From Porphyra umbilicalis (Eukaryota; Rhodophyta; Bangiophyceae; Bangiales; Bangiaceae): a stretch of DNA of 64,000 nucleotides. The notes under the pieces are model-generated. The model did no database searches. It was not told the origin of the DNA and was given only the letters and a program-made list of their open reading frames with translations. The translations under genes and the position numbers were made by a program. The DNA lies in assembly GCA_002049455.2 (NCBI GenBank), contig KV918762.1, positions 558,001-622,000 on the forward strand, read 5' to 3'. Each line of letters starts with the position of its first letter. Positions within the stretch are counted from its first letter, which is position 1. Below are positions 11,029-21,812 of this stretch, piece by piece.

Positions 11029-13551
11029 TTAGTGGGGCATATTTTCGGGGAATCTGGTTCCCGGAGTGTGGGGGGCCATGTGACGGACCGTCACACTACC
11101 ACCGAAGGACGCACTGACGATGGCTGGGTACTGCGGAAAAGTTTGAATCCGCACCCGGACTTTCTCGCCAACTCTCCGCTTTGGCGCCGCGCATGACACA
11201 GGTCGAACATGGGGTGCTACTTTTCGAAACACGTGTGCGCCAAATGTACGAATGGACGTTGTCTGCGATCGAATCAAGCCAAGCAGTCCGAGGTCCGGAA
11301 GGGTGGTTTGGCAGGTGAAAGGAAGTGAGTGGAACTTCGTGCCACCATGCTCGGCAGTCTGCGGCTCCACCACCGTCTCATCGCGTTGCAGCCGCGCCAG
11401 TGCATGCAGACCCCCTTCACCACTGCCTCCAGCACCACCGTGCGCCACCCGCCCATCCCTCAGGCCGGCCTCTTCACAAGGTGGCTTGGATGCTACGGGG
11501 GTGCAATCAGCACAGTCACTCCGCTTAAAACCGCAAACACAATCAAGACCAGCGCAAAAACGATCAGAAGCACCGAACGAGTCCACACCGCCTCCTTCAC
11601 CAACAGGCCGACGGCATGCGTCGCCTTGACGTTGACCTTGACCACCCCGTCCAGCATCAGCGCCACGATGAGCACCACGTGCAACCTCGTCGTTGCGGCC
11701 ACCTCGGTTATCGGGGCGACCGCGACCACCGCCTTGTCCATGACCTTGACTACCTTTTGCACCGTCACGTCCACGGCCAGCTTCACCTGCGGCCTCATTG
11801 TTACCGCCGCCTTGTTCGTAGGGCCGACGGAGACCACCGCCTTGGCATTGACCATCGCGATTACGTCCTGCAGCACCACCAGGTACCTCATCGTCATCAA
11901 CATCGTCATGATATCCCACTCGAAAACCAGGCTGACGGCGTCTGCCACCTTGTTCTTGAATGTGTCCACCTCGGCCACCGTCGCCATTACGGCCGACGCC
12001 ACCTGCCACTGCAGCATGACCACCACCTCGACCATCAGGGCGACGGCGTCCGCCACCTCGACCGGCACCTTGAAGAACTCGTCCACCGTGGGCGCCACGA
12101 CCGGCACCACCTGCGACCCCACCGTCTGTTCCAACTCGCCCATCAGCCCGACCGCGGCCGCCGCCTTGACCTGGACCTTGACCAACTCGGCCACCGTCGC
12201 CACTACCGCCGGCGCCACCTGCCACTGCATCGTCAATACCAACTCGATCATCAGGCCCACAGCGGCCGCCACCTCGACCGGCATGTTCATCTCCTCCACC
12301 TTCGGCACCACGACCGTCGTAACCTACGACGCCATCGTCGCCGCCAACTCGCCCATCAGCCCGACCGCGACTGCCGCCTTGCCCTGGACCATGACCACGA
12401 CGGCCACCGTCGGCATTACCAAATGCGCCACCTGCGTCATCAACGAAGCTACCAACTCGACCACCAGACTGACGGCAATCGCCGCCCGCACCATGACGTA
12501 CAACACCCCGTCCGCCATCATCACCACGACCAGCACAAACGGCAACTTGATCGTCTCCGCCAACTCGGCAATCAGACCGACCGTGACTGCCGCCTTGACC
12601 TCTGCCACTTCGTCCACCGTCAGCGTCCAGATGAGCTGTGACTTGATCACCTGCGCCGGAACGACCATCAGGCCGCCGCTGGCCACCGCTTTGGCCTTCA
12701 CGTCGGATATGGTCTGTATGGCATCCGCCGCTGGCGGCACCTGCTCGTCGACCGCCTCTGCCACTACGACCGCCACTACCACCAGATAAGCCGCGGCGGC
12801 TGCGTCCCTCACTGCGTCGTGCGTTCCGCCCGGATCCTGGCCTCCGGTCTTCGTCCTCATGGCTACCGTCGCGGTCGCCCACATGAGCAGCTCGGAAAGA
12901 GGTACCGCCGCCATCGCTATCGTTGGGGTTGTCAGCAGTGCGTCCACTCAAAATCTCATCAGCCTGCTCTTCCTCCTTGAGCTTGTCATGCGCAGGGTAA
13001 TGAGCAACGAGCAGGTGCCGGAGGCGATGACGGAAGTCAGGGGCGTAGACCGCCTGCTGCCACTTGGAGGAGTGTGGGTCCAGGAAATCTCGCCTGCTCG
13101 CGTCGTTGGGTGCGCCAAATAGAAGAGCGACGTACGCCAGGAGGTTGTCGGCTGTCTCGCGTTCGTCGCTCCGCCGCGGCGAAATGACCGACACAGGCAG
13201 CATAGTTCTCAAGTTGCTCTCAACGCGGAAGCAATCGTCCGTGTCGATGGAGTGAATGTGCGCCACAACGACGGCCAGCATTTTGATGAACCCCTGCAGC
13301 ACACACTCATTCCAGCCCCCATCTCCCTTGCCAACTCCAGAGGTGTCTATGACCACATTTGCGCCATTGGCCGAGTTCAGGACCTCGGTGGCGTCCGTCT
13401 CACGCCGCTTGTAGCGCACTAACACCGGCAAAATTTGGTCCAAGTCTCTCAGGACCACCCCCCACCACACGTTGCCGGAACGCACAGACATCACCGTCAT
13501 TCCTCCACTCAGAACCATGCCGTCCCTAATCGCTTTGCTCCCAAGGCGCAC
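11029..13551 (-). CDS. Unrecognised protein with repetitive C-terminal part
   Basis: The minus-strand frame is open for 840 codons. Its first ~215 residues (13551 to about 12900) are varied and protein-like, with a Trp-rich start (NVWWGVVLRDLD), hydrophobic helices (LAVVVAHIHSI) and a charged end (KLKEEEQADEIL). Beyond that the same frame turns into Gly/Asp/Arg low complexity, while another minus frame (11493-12947) becomes the more protein-like one. The true gene may therefore change frame or splice near 12900-12950. No known domain is recognised and no function is proposed. Confidence 0.35.
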   Translation of the reverse strand: MRLGSKAIRDGMVLSGGMTVMSVRSGNVWWGVVLRDLDQILPVLVRYKRRETDATEVLNSANGANVVIDTSGVGKGDGGWNECVLQGFIKMLAVVVAHIHSIDTDDCFRVESNLRTMLPVSVISPRRSDERETADNLLAYVALLFGAPNDASRRDFLDPHSSKWQQAVYAPDFRHRLRHLLVAHYPAHDKLKEEEQADEILSGRTADNPNDSDGGGTSFRAAHVGDRDGSHEDEDRRPGSGRNARRSEGRSRRGLSGGSGGRSGRGGRRAGAASGGCHTDHIRREGQSGGQRRPDGRSGAGDQVTAHLDADGGRSGRGQGGSHGRSDCRVGGDDQVAVCAGRGDDGGRGVVRHGAGGDCRQSGGRVGSFVDDAGGAFGNADGGRRGHGPGQGGSRGRADGRVGGDDGVVGYDGRGAEGGGDEHAGRGGGRCGPDDRVGIDDAVAGGAGGSGDGGRVGQGPGQGGGRGRADGRVGTDGGVAGGAGRGAHGGRVLQGAGRGGGRRRPDGRGGGHAAVAGGVGRNGDGGRGGHIQEQGGRRRQPGFRVGYHDDVDDDEVPGGAAGRNRDGQCQGGGLRRPYEQGGGNNEAAGEAGRGRDGAKGSQGHGQGGGRGRPDNRGGRNDEVARGAHRGADAGRGGQGQRQGDACRRPVGEGGGVDSFGASDRFCAGLDCVCGFKRSDCADCTPVASKPPCEEAGLRDGRVAHGGAGGSGEGGLHALARLQRDETVVEPQTAEHGGTKFHSLPFTCQTTLPDLGLLGLIRSQTTSIRTFGAHVFRKVAPHVRPVSCAAPKRRVGEKVRVRIQTFPQYPAIVSASFGGSVTVRHMAPHTPGTRFPENMPH
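11493..12947 (-). CDS. 35-36-residue amphipathic repeats, possible continuation
   Basis: In this minus frame (484 codons, one TAG at about 12321-12323) the 105-108 bp repeat encodes amphipathic blocks such as KAAAAVGLMGELEQTVG and VADAVALMVEVVV, each rich in Val/Ala with regular charged positions. The final segment (SVLLIVFALVLIVFAVLSG) is a strong candidate membrane helix. It may be the C-terminal part of the gene starting at 13551. The plus strand is also open over 11329-12789 (Thr/Ala-rich), so strand is not proved; the membrane-helix ending favours minus. Confidence 0.35.
11600..12660. repeat. 105-108 bp tandem repeat, about ten units
   Basis: The word CCAACTCG recurs at 12131, 12239, 12344, 12452 and 12560, giving steps of 108, 105, 108 and 108 bp, all multiples of three. 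Units are diverged but keep length in whole codons, which suggests selection on a reading frame. Confidence 0.75.
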
Positions 13552-13710
13552 ACCCCACGACTTGCCAGCCGCGGCGCCGGCGAACGCGTCAGCAAGTTTT
13601 TACACCCTAAGAGCGCTGAGGCTCGTAAGGGCGTCGCACGCTGCATGCGCGATGAGCTCAAAGACCTGAAGGCCGGTGACATTGATCTATCTGATGAAGA
13701 CTCAGACTAA
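13500..13710 (+). CDS. Possible C-terminal exon with acidic tail
   Basis: The last ~65 codons of a plus-strand ORF opening at 13435 read like a real protein end: a charged helix (SAEARKGVARCMRDELKDL) followed by an acidic tail (IDLSDEDSD) and a TAA at about 13708-13710. It overlaps the start of the minus-strand ORF. Possibly the last exon of a gene whose upstream exons are not visible, or a chance frame. Confidence 0.3.
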
Positions 13711-14426
13711 TGTTCTGATGTGATGCTCCGCGTTATGCCTTGAATACGGCTGCACAAGGGTGTTGTTGCCTCGGCAACAGAGATACAGGTTTCATGCTCT
13801 GCCGAGAATCTGAGGAGCCCTGTCCAGAGAGCTCTGTCCCACGAAGATCTCTGCAAATGAGTGGAGGGTGCAGTTGTTTTCTTCTCTTTTTATTCCTTTT
13901 ACTGTCGTACCTTTATCATGTTACTCTTACTTGTTCCTATTTGTCGTATTAAATTTATTCCTGCCAACATTCGCATACCGCGCCAAGAAACAGCACGGGA
14001 CCGTCATGCACCGCTGTAATGAGAACAGTCCTGTGGATTGGCCTCGAAGACTGCCTCGGAGGTGCATTGCTCATAAATCTGAGCGTCTTCCCGTCGGACC
14101 GACCTGTGAAAAAGAGCAAGGACCATCTGCGTAAAAGTGCGAGGGAAACGCCGCGGAGGATGCAGAGGAGCTTTTACGTGGACTTCTTTCAAGCTCATCC
14201 GGAGAACACGTTCACAAGAATGGGTCTGTGTACGTTCCACACAAACAGCGACAAACTCCTCCCACGACTATCCTTTGAACGCGCGTGCGACCTTCTTCGG
14301 GCATGGTGTCTCCTTCTGTTTCAAGGCAAGAACTGAGTCAGGAAGCTCGTTCCTTGCCGCACATTCTTCAGGGAGGAGTTTCCAGCCACATCCTGTTCCT
14401 AGCTTGCTGCGCTCGTTGACATCAGT
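13711..14426. other. Intergenic, nothing recognised
   Basis: Moderate-GC sequence with pyrimidine runs near 13880-13930. No gene found before the LTR. Confidence 0.45.
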
Positions 14427-14811
14427 TGTGAGATTAACAACGTTAGTTCAATTACCAGTGTACTGAGACCGACCGTAGCCAAGCAATAAAGCGAGTTCTA
14501 TCGCCGTCGCGGCGAGGAAGAAGACCTTTTGTTGAAGGGCATCCGATGGGGAGCCGGGTGGTGCCCACGACGGCGACCCCGGACCCACGGTGGTTTAATA
14601 CAAACAACGGCACTGGTCGATCGACCATCCGATCAAGCAATCGTAATGGGTGCCGGCAGACAGATAAGACAGGCAAGCAATAAAAAATAAACAATGCGGA
14701 AGTAACCCCCCAAAGGGCGTGCCACAAGCCGAGTCACACACATCCGTGGATTCGGCCAGTCAAGGGGGCTACTCGTGGCTAATTGCCAATTGGTAGCAGA
14801 GATATGCTACA
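14427..14811 (-). repeat. 3' LTR of the chromovirus
   Basis: 385 bp; same termini as the other copy. The outermost dozen bases at the 14427 side differ most, so this border is the less certain one. Confidence 0.88.
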
Positions 14812-15509
14812 TACCTCCAACGCGAGATTCGAACCGTCCCGGTGAGATTCGAGGATGGTGAAACCCGATTGGGCGATCGCGGCCCCTTACGGGCCCGCGC
14901 GGGCGCAGCCGCCCAGGCGGCGGGAGCCGTGGGGGGGGCGCGCCGCCCAGTCCCGATTGGGGGGAGGTGGCGGTTCGCCGTCGTCAGTCGCGACCGGCCC
15001 GCCACACACGCGTGGGCGTGGGTGGCGGGCAGCTGACGCTGTGGGTTCGACCGGCGCTTGCGCGTCCTCGCAGGCCAGTCGGCGTCGGCGTCGGCGTGGT
15101 GGCCAGACGGCCGATTGACAGGCGACGAGCGTCGGGGTTAAGACCCGTTGGTGCGTGGCTGCGTCGTGCAACACGTGTTGGGGCAACCGTCGTCGGCGCC
15201 GAGTGGCGCCTCCTTCGTCGGGGGTTTGACTACCCCGACGACACGGCGAAAGCCGGGACGCGGGTCCGTGGTGCCGAGCGTGGGAGTAAGGTTCACACCT
15301 CCAGGCCGGTTAGCACCGAGGCGTGCGCGCGGGGCAGCACCAGCTGGGTGGTGGTCGTCGTGACGGCAGGCGCCGCCCTCGTCGGGGTGTTGACTCCCCC
15401 AACGACACGGCGGAAGCCGGGGTGCGGGTCCGCGTTTTATCGGCACGGGGCCATCCCGTGTCTTCGTGCTCGCGCACAGGTCGCTGCCTAACGGCAAGGT
15501 TGAGTAGGG
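14812..15509. other. GC-rich non-coding part of the chromovirus
   Basis: Between the 3' LTR and the antisense ORF. Two imperfect direct copies (about 15220-15270 and 15382-15432, 162 bp apart) share the words ACGACACGGCG and GCGGGTCC. No gene seen. Confidence 0.5.
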
Positions 15510-15589
15510 GTGCGCCGCCGCAAGGTGGCACACCGCGAGGTGGTGGGCCCGGTGAGTGTGGGTTTGCGCGGGGTGGGGGGGGCGGCGCG

Positions 15590-15900
15590 CACGGCGGCAA
15601 GGGCGGCAAGCCCGGCGGCGACGGCGGCAAGGGCGGCAAGCGCTGCGGCAAGGGCGGCAAGCGCGGCAAGCCCGGCGGCGACGGCGGCAAGGGCGGCAAG
15701 CCCGGCGGCGACGGCGGCAAGCGCGGCAAGCCCGGCGGCGACGGCGGCAAGCGCGGCAAGCCCGGCGGCGACGGCGGCAAGGGCGGCAAGCCCGGCGGCG
15801 ACGGCGGCAAGGGCGGCAAGCGCTGCGGCAAGGGCGGCAAGCGCGGCAAGCCCGGCGGCGACGGAGGCGAGGGCGGCAAGCCCGGCGGCGACAGCCAGGG
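15590..15900. repeat. 30-bp tandem repeat within the chromovirus
   Basis: About ten units of the type GGCGGCAAGCCCGGCGGCGA plus ten bases. In the antisense-ORF frame it encodes ten-residue Ala/Ser/Pro repeats (AASPAATAAR). Confidence 0.85.
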
Positions 15901-15926
15901 TAAACACCCCCCGGACGGCCAACGCG

Positions 15927-17885
15927 ATGGCGGATTCAGCCGCGATGGCGGTGGACGTCGGCGTTGCCGGTGGCGGTGAGGCCATCGACGGGGCGCATGC
16001 CGCCGCGGGTGGCCATCCGGAAGTGGATTGCTCCGCGGACCGAGAGGTCTTGCGCCAGTTTCGGCCTCGCGGCTCGTACTACGTGCACGCCAACCCTGTG
16101 AAGGTGGTCGATGGGGTCCCGCAAGTCACCGACAACCGTCTGTATGAGATGTGCGTACGCAACCGCGCTCGTGCGCACACGCGCCGTGTTTACGCGCACT
16201 ACGAGGCGTTGCCCGACTTCATCGACGTGATGGCGCAAGCCGGGTTGCCGGACCACGCGGGCGACCGCGTGGCCGAGGTCCATTGGGACCCGTACTTTGG
16301 GAACCAGGGACCTCAGCGTCGTGTATACGAGTTGATGTCGTTTTGCAACGAGGTCGTGCGGTACCAACTGCCCTTGCACCCGTTCCACCGTTTGGTGTAC
16401 GTCAATGCGCTTATATTACCTGTGAAGGGTACAGAGTCGATCGAGGCGGCGGCCAACTCGTTTTGCCGCTTGCTGCGCAATTGGCCGAAGGCCGTCTTCC
16501 TCAAGCGGGCTCTCGCCGAGGACCTTTCGGTCCCGTTCGGGCACGACTCCGGTCTGGAGCCGTACCTCGAGCAGCTCGCGCTGGTGAAGACCGAGGAGAA
16601 CGACAACGTCGAGGATGACCGCAGTCCGCGGGTCACCGGGTTGCCGAACCCCTTTCGGCTGCCGATGTTCCCATCCGACCACCGTCGGGCCGCTGACACG
16701 CGCTTCTTTCGCGGTCGCGAGTTGATGCCCACCGCGTGGGCGGCTGGATTTCTCCGTGCGCCACGGGCGTTCGACTTGTCCCGTTGGCTTCCGCCTATCC
16801 CGGACTGGGAGCCCCACACGGGGTTGTGGGTGGCGACCCCCGTGGTGGTGTCGTACATGGCGGATGCGTTGCGCAACGCCTACAGCTCCGTCTGGCAGGA
16901 GGTGTACTCCGAGTACTACTGGAACTTAGTTGCTGCGTGGGTTCACACCCTGCAGGAGGACAAGCTCTTCGTCCACTTGGACACGAAGACGCTTCGTCAT
17001 TTCGACGCGTTGGATACGTCCAAGTTGAAGGACGCGCCCGACGGCGAGGCCAAGTACGTCTTGTACGGCAAGATGCGTCAAGCCGTGACGGCTTTTCCCT
17101 GGCGGGAGGTCCTTAAGGACGTCGTCTGGCGCGACCGCGACTCCGGGGAAGCCCGTCAGGTGCGGGTCACGGTCGACCCGACCAAGGAGTACGGCTTTTG
17201 CCTTCGCCACCCGTGTGTCGATTTCTACTGGGCGTTGGACCCGAACGCGCCACTCCCGATGGCTCGAATTACTTCGAACCATCCCGGGGTGTGGCGTCGT
17301 GGTCGTCGGACCTGGGCTCACGCCGTTGGCGACGCCCGCGAGGGCCGCTACCGCCCGCGTTCACCGCGGCGCGATCGCTCGCCATCTCCGCCCCGGTCGG
17401 TGGATGCCACTTGGCCGACCCGCGCGTCGTCCACCGCGGCGGTTGCCTTGTTTGGGTCGGCGCGCGCGCGCGATGTACGCGTTCGCGCGCCCCGCGGGGC
17501 AGCCTTGTCGGCGGTGGCTAGCGCCTGGGTCGAGCAGATCTCAGGCTTGCGTACCGCTGTTGAGCGCGCGGACGGACGGGGTGTCGAGTCGGCTTTGTCC
17601 ATTATTGGACAGGCCGTGGCTCGCGCCGTTGACGGCGAGGCCAAATACGGGCGCTTCGCCCAGCACCTCGAGGCTATCCAGCCAGAGGAGGAGGCCGCGC
17701 CGGCGCGCTTCAACGCGCAGAGCATCCTTGGTCGTCGGACCCACGAGGGCGGAGGCCCGTCGACGGGGGTTCCGCACTCGGCGCGCAACACGCGTGCGCG
17801 TAGTGTCTCGCAGGAGTCGGCGGCCAGTGTTGGCGCGAGCCGCGATTCCCGCCGGGACTCGCGTCGTCCTGACGACGAGGAGTAG
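15927..17885 (+). CDS. Antisense ORF inside the chromovirus, unknown protein
   Basis: A plus-strand ORF of 652 codons from ATG 15927 (open upstream to 15510 through an Ala-rich 30-bp repeat) lying antisense between pol and the 3' LTR. The protein is varied and globular-looking up to about residue 460: tyrosine/tryptophan-rich blocks (YELMSFCNEVVRYQLPLHPF, SSVWQEVYSEYYWNLVAAWV) and a basic Arg/Ser stretch (PRSPRRDRSPSPPRS) after it. I recognise no domain. Antisense ORFs downstream of pol are known in a few plant Ty3-type lineages (for example Grande and related elements), but homology is not claimed. It stays open over its full length. Function unknown; the RS-like stretch hints at RNA or nuclear interaction. 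Confidence 0.6.
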   Translation: MADSAAMAVDVGVAGGGEAIDGAHAAAGGHPEVDCSADREVLRQFRPRGSYYVHANPVKVVDGVPQVTDNRLYEMCVRNRARAHTRRVYAHYEALPDFIDVMAQAGLPDHAGDRVAEVHWDPYFGNQGPQRRVYELMSFCNEVVRYQLPLHPFHRLVYVNALILPVKGTESIEAAANSFCRLLRNWPKAVFLKRALAEDLSVPFGHDSGLEPYLEQLALVKTEENDNVEDDRSPRVTGLPNPFRLPMFPSDHRRAADTRFFRGRELMPTAWAAGFLRAPRAFDLSRWLPPIPDWEPHTGLWVATPVVVSYMADALRNAYSSVWQEVYSEYYWNLVAAWVHTLQEDKLFVHLDTKTLRHFDALDTSKLKDAPDGEAKYVLYGKMRQAVTAFPWREVLKDVVWRDRDSGEARQVRVTVDPTKEYGFCLRHPCVDFYWALDPNAPLPMARITSNHPGVWRRGRRTWAHAVGDAREGRYRPRSPRRDRSPSPPRSVDATWPTRASSTAAVALFGSARARDVRVRAPRGAALSAVASAWVEQISGLRTAVERADGRGVESALSIIGQAVARAVDGEAKYGRFAQHLEAIQPEEEAAPARFNAQSILGRRTHEGGGPSTGVPHSARNTRARSVSQESAASVGASRDSRRDSRRPDDEE

Positions 17886-18028
17886 CGAGGTTCACTGTTC
17901 AGTGACTTGCTCGGTTGACCCCGGTGGGGGGGGTGGGGTTGACAATGTCGGGGTCTTACGCCTTTTTAGGGTGTTGATGTTTCTTCGTCTTGTTATTGTT
18001 TGTCGTTTGACATTTTTGTATCCACTTC

Positions 18029-21000
18029 TCAGTTTTTCTGTTTATCGTCATAGCGATGAAGGAAGTGGCAGGCCATCATGGCCCATGTTGTGGGATTTGT
18101 ATTCCTTGAGTCTGCTGATAAAAGCACTTCGTACTCGAAACATGCACGAATGGCAGTAGCGTACAAACTGGTGTTGGTCCATTGTGGTATTACCACGGTT
18201 GCTTCTTCTGTGGTCGTTACCAAGCGTCGAAGGACGGAGTCCAAGTGTTGCACCGAAGGTACCAGAAACCCGTTGGGGAGCACTGGTACGGGGGGATCGC
18301 TCCCGATGAGTGTCGCCTGCGCGGATTTCGGCCACACATATGTGTACGGGCCGTAAACACGGTTCAGCCGAGAGAAATGCCGCAAGGCAAGTTGGGGATC
18401 ATACGCAAAGTTGCGCGTCATGGACGGCAGAGTGGACTTGAGCCACGCCACAGGAATTACTTCCTTCATTGCAACGTCGGTACTTGACTCTGTCCAAGAG
18501 ACATCGGCATGGATAACTCCGTCACCGGTAACATGGACATGTTGGATAGTGGGTATCCACGTGGAGTCCATGACGATGTTGGCCACGGTTGTGAGCCCGG
18601 CCTGTCGGCGACTTCGTCGCGTTGGCGTTTGCCACTCGTACCCCGGTACATGCTTCTTCTTCTGTAGAAGGAAACGCACCACCAGGTTGCGGGGGAGGTT
18701 CTCCAGGGGTTCCCAGGTGTCGTCTTTCGACCCGTAGTCGAACCAGCGCACCTTAGCGCTATGGCTGTCACCCGTCTGGCGTAAGCCTAGGAGTTTGTCG
18801 ATCACATACTCATCAGCAGTTGCCGGGGTTGACTTGCGTTGGTCTAGACCATCTAGCAAGGGGTGTGGAACCGTGTCCGTCGTCGTTGGACGAGGAGCTG
18901 GGGTGACATGGTCACTGCTGACGCGTTTCTCCTCGCCGTCAATGTCAATGACAAACGTGGAGGCGTCCGCGTCTGCGTCAATGACCACGAAGGGGCCAAT
19001 GGCTTTGCTTTGCAGCTTGTTTTGCCGATCGTGGTTGGTCGTGTATACGTAGTCGCCGATCTTGACGTCCGCATTGCGGGTTGCGACCCGATGGTCGAAG
19101 TTACGTTTGTAACGTTGTTGCGTCTTACGCAAGGCCTCGACCACGATGGGGATCTGCTTGCGCAGGCGGGCCATGAACTCGCGCTTGCGAGCTAGGGGTG
19201 ACCCATCCTTGAGCGTTCCCTTGTTGGTAAGCGGATTGCCCGGGGGCAAGTTGCGAACCGTGAGGTTGGGGATCCGCCTTGGGATAACGAGCTCAAATGG
19301 GGCGATGCCCGTCGACCGATGTGGTTGGCTATTATACGCCATGGTGATTACCGGGAGTAGCTCATCCCATCGTGATGGTTCGTCGGCGACGTAGTGTCGC
19401 AGCTGCGTAGCCATGGTACGGTTGTACCGTTCAACTTGCCCATTGGTTTGGGGATGATAGGCCGTGGTGCGAACCGTTTCAATGCCAAGCATTTTCATCA
19501 CAGCGATGAAGAAGTTCGACATGAACTGGGGCCCTTGGTCCGATAGGATCCGGTCCGGTGGCCCGTAGGCTGACACCCACGCGTCGATGATGGCTGACGC
19601 CACTGACGTAGCCGTGATTCGCCGCAAGGCGACGCACTTGGTGAGCTTGGCGAAGCGGTCGGTTATAACCAAGATGAAGCGGTTTCCCTTCTTGGAGGCC
19701 GGGATGGGCCCAAAGATGTCAACGGATAGCTCCGTGAGAGGCTCGGTAGCCTGGAACAGGGTCAAGGGCGTGGTGTGTCGCCGCAAGGCGAGGCGGTTTT
19801 GCGCACACGTTGTGCATTTGGTGATGGTCGAATGAATATGCGTCACCATTGAAGGCCAGTAGTATGCCTTACGCATTGTGTAGTACATCCGGTTCATACC
19901 AGGATGGGCGGCAACGGTTGCGTGGTGCTCGAGGGTCAACACGCGTTCGCGTAGCGACTTTGGAATAACCAGTTGATTGCCGTAAGGCGCACGGCGGTAC
20001 AGAGCGTGGTGCTCATCGCGGAAGAAGGCCTTGGCCGTTCCGCGCTCCACGCGAGTGGACATCTCGACGCAAAAGTCGTCTGTTTGTTGTGCTTCGACAA
20101 CATCGTCGAACTCCACCGGTTCCGGTGTGTCGGTACCCGTGTACCTCCCCGTTCTTAAGCCGTTGGCCGTCTCGGCCAATGCCAGACAAGGTATATCATC
20201 ATGGATATCTCCTGGCGGCGCCACCGTAGAGGCGCGCCACAGGAAGTCGGGCAAGTGGTGAGATGCACCTTGTGACGGTGAAGAACCGTGTCAACGTCTT
20301 TGACGTGTTGTTCCGCGTTTGCGGAGAAGATGATGACATCGTCTAAGTAGACGAGGCAAATCTGCCACTTCAAACCCGAGAGGATAATATCCAACGCGCG
20401 CTGAAAGGTAGCGGGCGCGTTTGTCAAGCCGAACGGCATGGATAACCAGTGGTATATACCACAATGCGTTGTGAACGCTGTCTTCTCTTGGTCTTCCTTG
20501 CATAGGGGTACTTGCCAGTACCCCGCGGTGCAGTCGAGAGACGTGAACACCTGGACATCTCCCAAGGAGTCGAGGCAGTCCTCCATCCGAGGCAAGGGAT
20601 AAGCATCCTTCTTGGTGATGTTGTTTAACCGACGATAGTCGACACAGAATCGGGCTTTGCCGTTCTTCTTTGGTACAATTACCACGGGGCTTGCCCAAGC
20701 ACTATGGCTAGGGGCAATGACGTTGAGCTTCAACATCTTGTTGATCTGATCAGCGATGATCTGCCGTTTGAACGGCCCGGTTCGGTAGGGTTGGGCCCGT
20801 ATGGGCAGAGCGTCGGGAGGAGTGACGATGGCGTGCTCCGTAGCACGGATGACGCCAAGGGTTCCATTCCACATAGACGAATGCGTCTTCAGCATGTCTC
20901 GAATCTGCTTGTGCAGGTACTCGGGTGCCTCACTGAGGTCGAGATCCTCGAGTGGGTCACGACTCGCGTCGTCCGATGCGTTATCGGTTCCACCCTTTGG

Positions 21001-21807
21001 GGTGTTGTCATCCAAGACGGCGGAAAGCATCGGCCCTTGGTAGGGTTCTGCAAACCCCAAGGTAGAGTTCTTGCGAACAATGACTTGGTCCTTGCCGAAG
21101 TTGCATAACTTGACCAGGAATGGTTCGTCCGGTTTGACGATGGCGATGCCGCGGGCGACTGCCATGGACTTGTGTCGGCACAACCGAATGTTCGGTGTGA
21201 TGGTAACCATACCAGGCGTGTCGCACGTGGCCATGATCCACTCCTCCTTGTGTCCGTTGACACGCACCTGTTTGCAGGCTCGAACCCGAGCGGGTTTATC
21301 TTGCCAGTGGCTGTCCCACGCGCTGTCGTTAAGACAAGCTAAGATCGGCGTTGGCCAAGGTTGCTCTTCCGTGCATCGCACGTGCTCTTGCCAGACGATC
21401 TTGCGCAAGCGCGGCAGAATGCCCTCGATGTTTTTTTCAATGAACTCGCTGCCAAGAATGCACGGGACTGACAAGTTGTCGGCAACGAGGAATCTGTCAA
21501 ATAGACGCACACCTCCGGTGTCTACATATAGATGTATGGCATACTTCGTCACAAGACGATTGTTGTTTGCATCTCGGATGCGCGGAAGCGTAGTCAACTC
21601 TTCGGCGTAAGCCATCCAGTGCGAAGGGAGAACACTAGTTCGCACTATGTTCACCCCGGCGCCCGTGTCTAAGACGGGGCGGCAACTTCGCATTACGCGC
21701 AGGCATGGGCCTAACGTGACTGCGATCTCATAGTGCCGAAGGGCACGACGTAAGAGTCTTGTCACCGTACGCTTTCGCGTTACGCCGGGCAACCCCAATT
21801 TGGGCAC
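18029..21807 (-). CDS. pol region: protease, RT, integrase, chromodomain
   Basis: Family order PR-RT-IN-chromodomain is visible. Aspartic protease: VLDTGAGVNIV. Reverse transcriptase: FCVDYRRLN, FTSLDCTAGYWQ, MPFGLTNAPATFQR and YLDD. Integrase: HPGMNRMYY with a CTTCAQN zinc pair, then catalytic-core motifs SVDIFGPI, LSDQGPQFMS and HPQTNGQVERYN. A chromodomain follows (KVRWFDYGSKDDTWEPLENL), which places the element among chromoviruses; chromodomains steer integration to marked chromatin. A further ~120-residue tail lies beyond it. The region carries about one interruption. Confidence 0.88.
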
Positions 21808-21812
21808 CCGGC

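Noticed and set aside
14820-14860. tRNA-like B-box words (GATTCGAACC) beside the 3' LTR
   Set aside because: The T-stem does not pair and no matching A box or acceptor stem is found.
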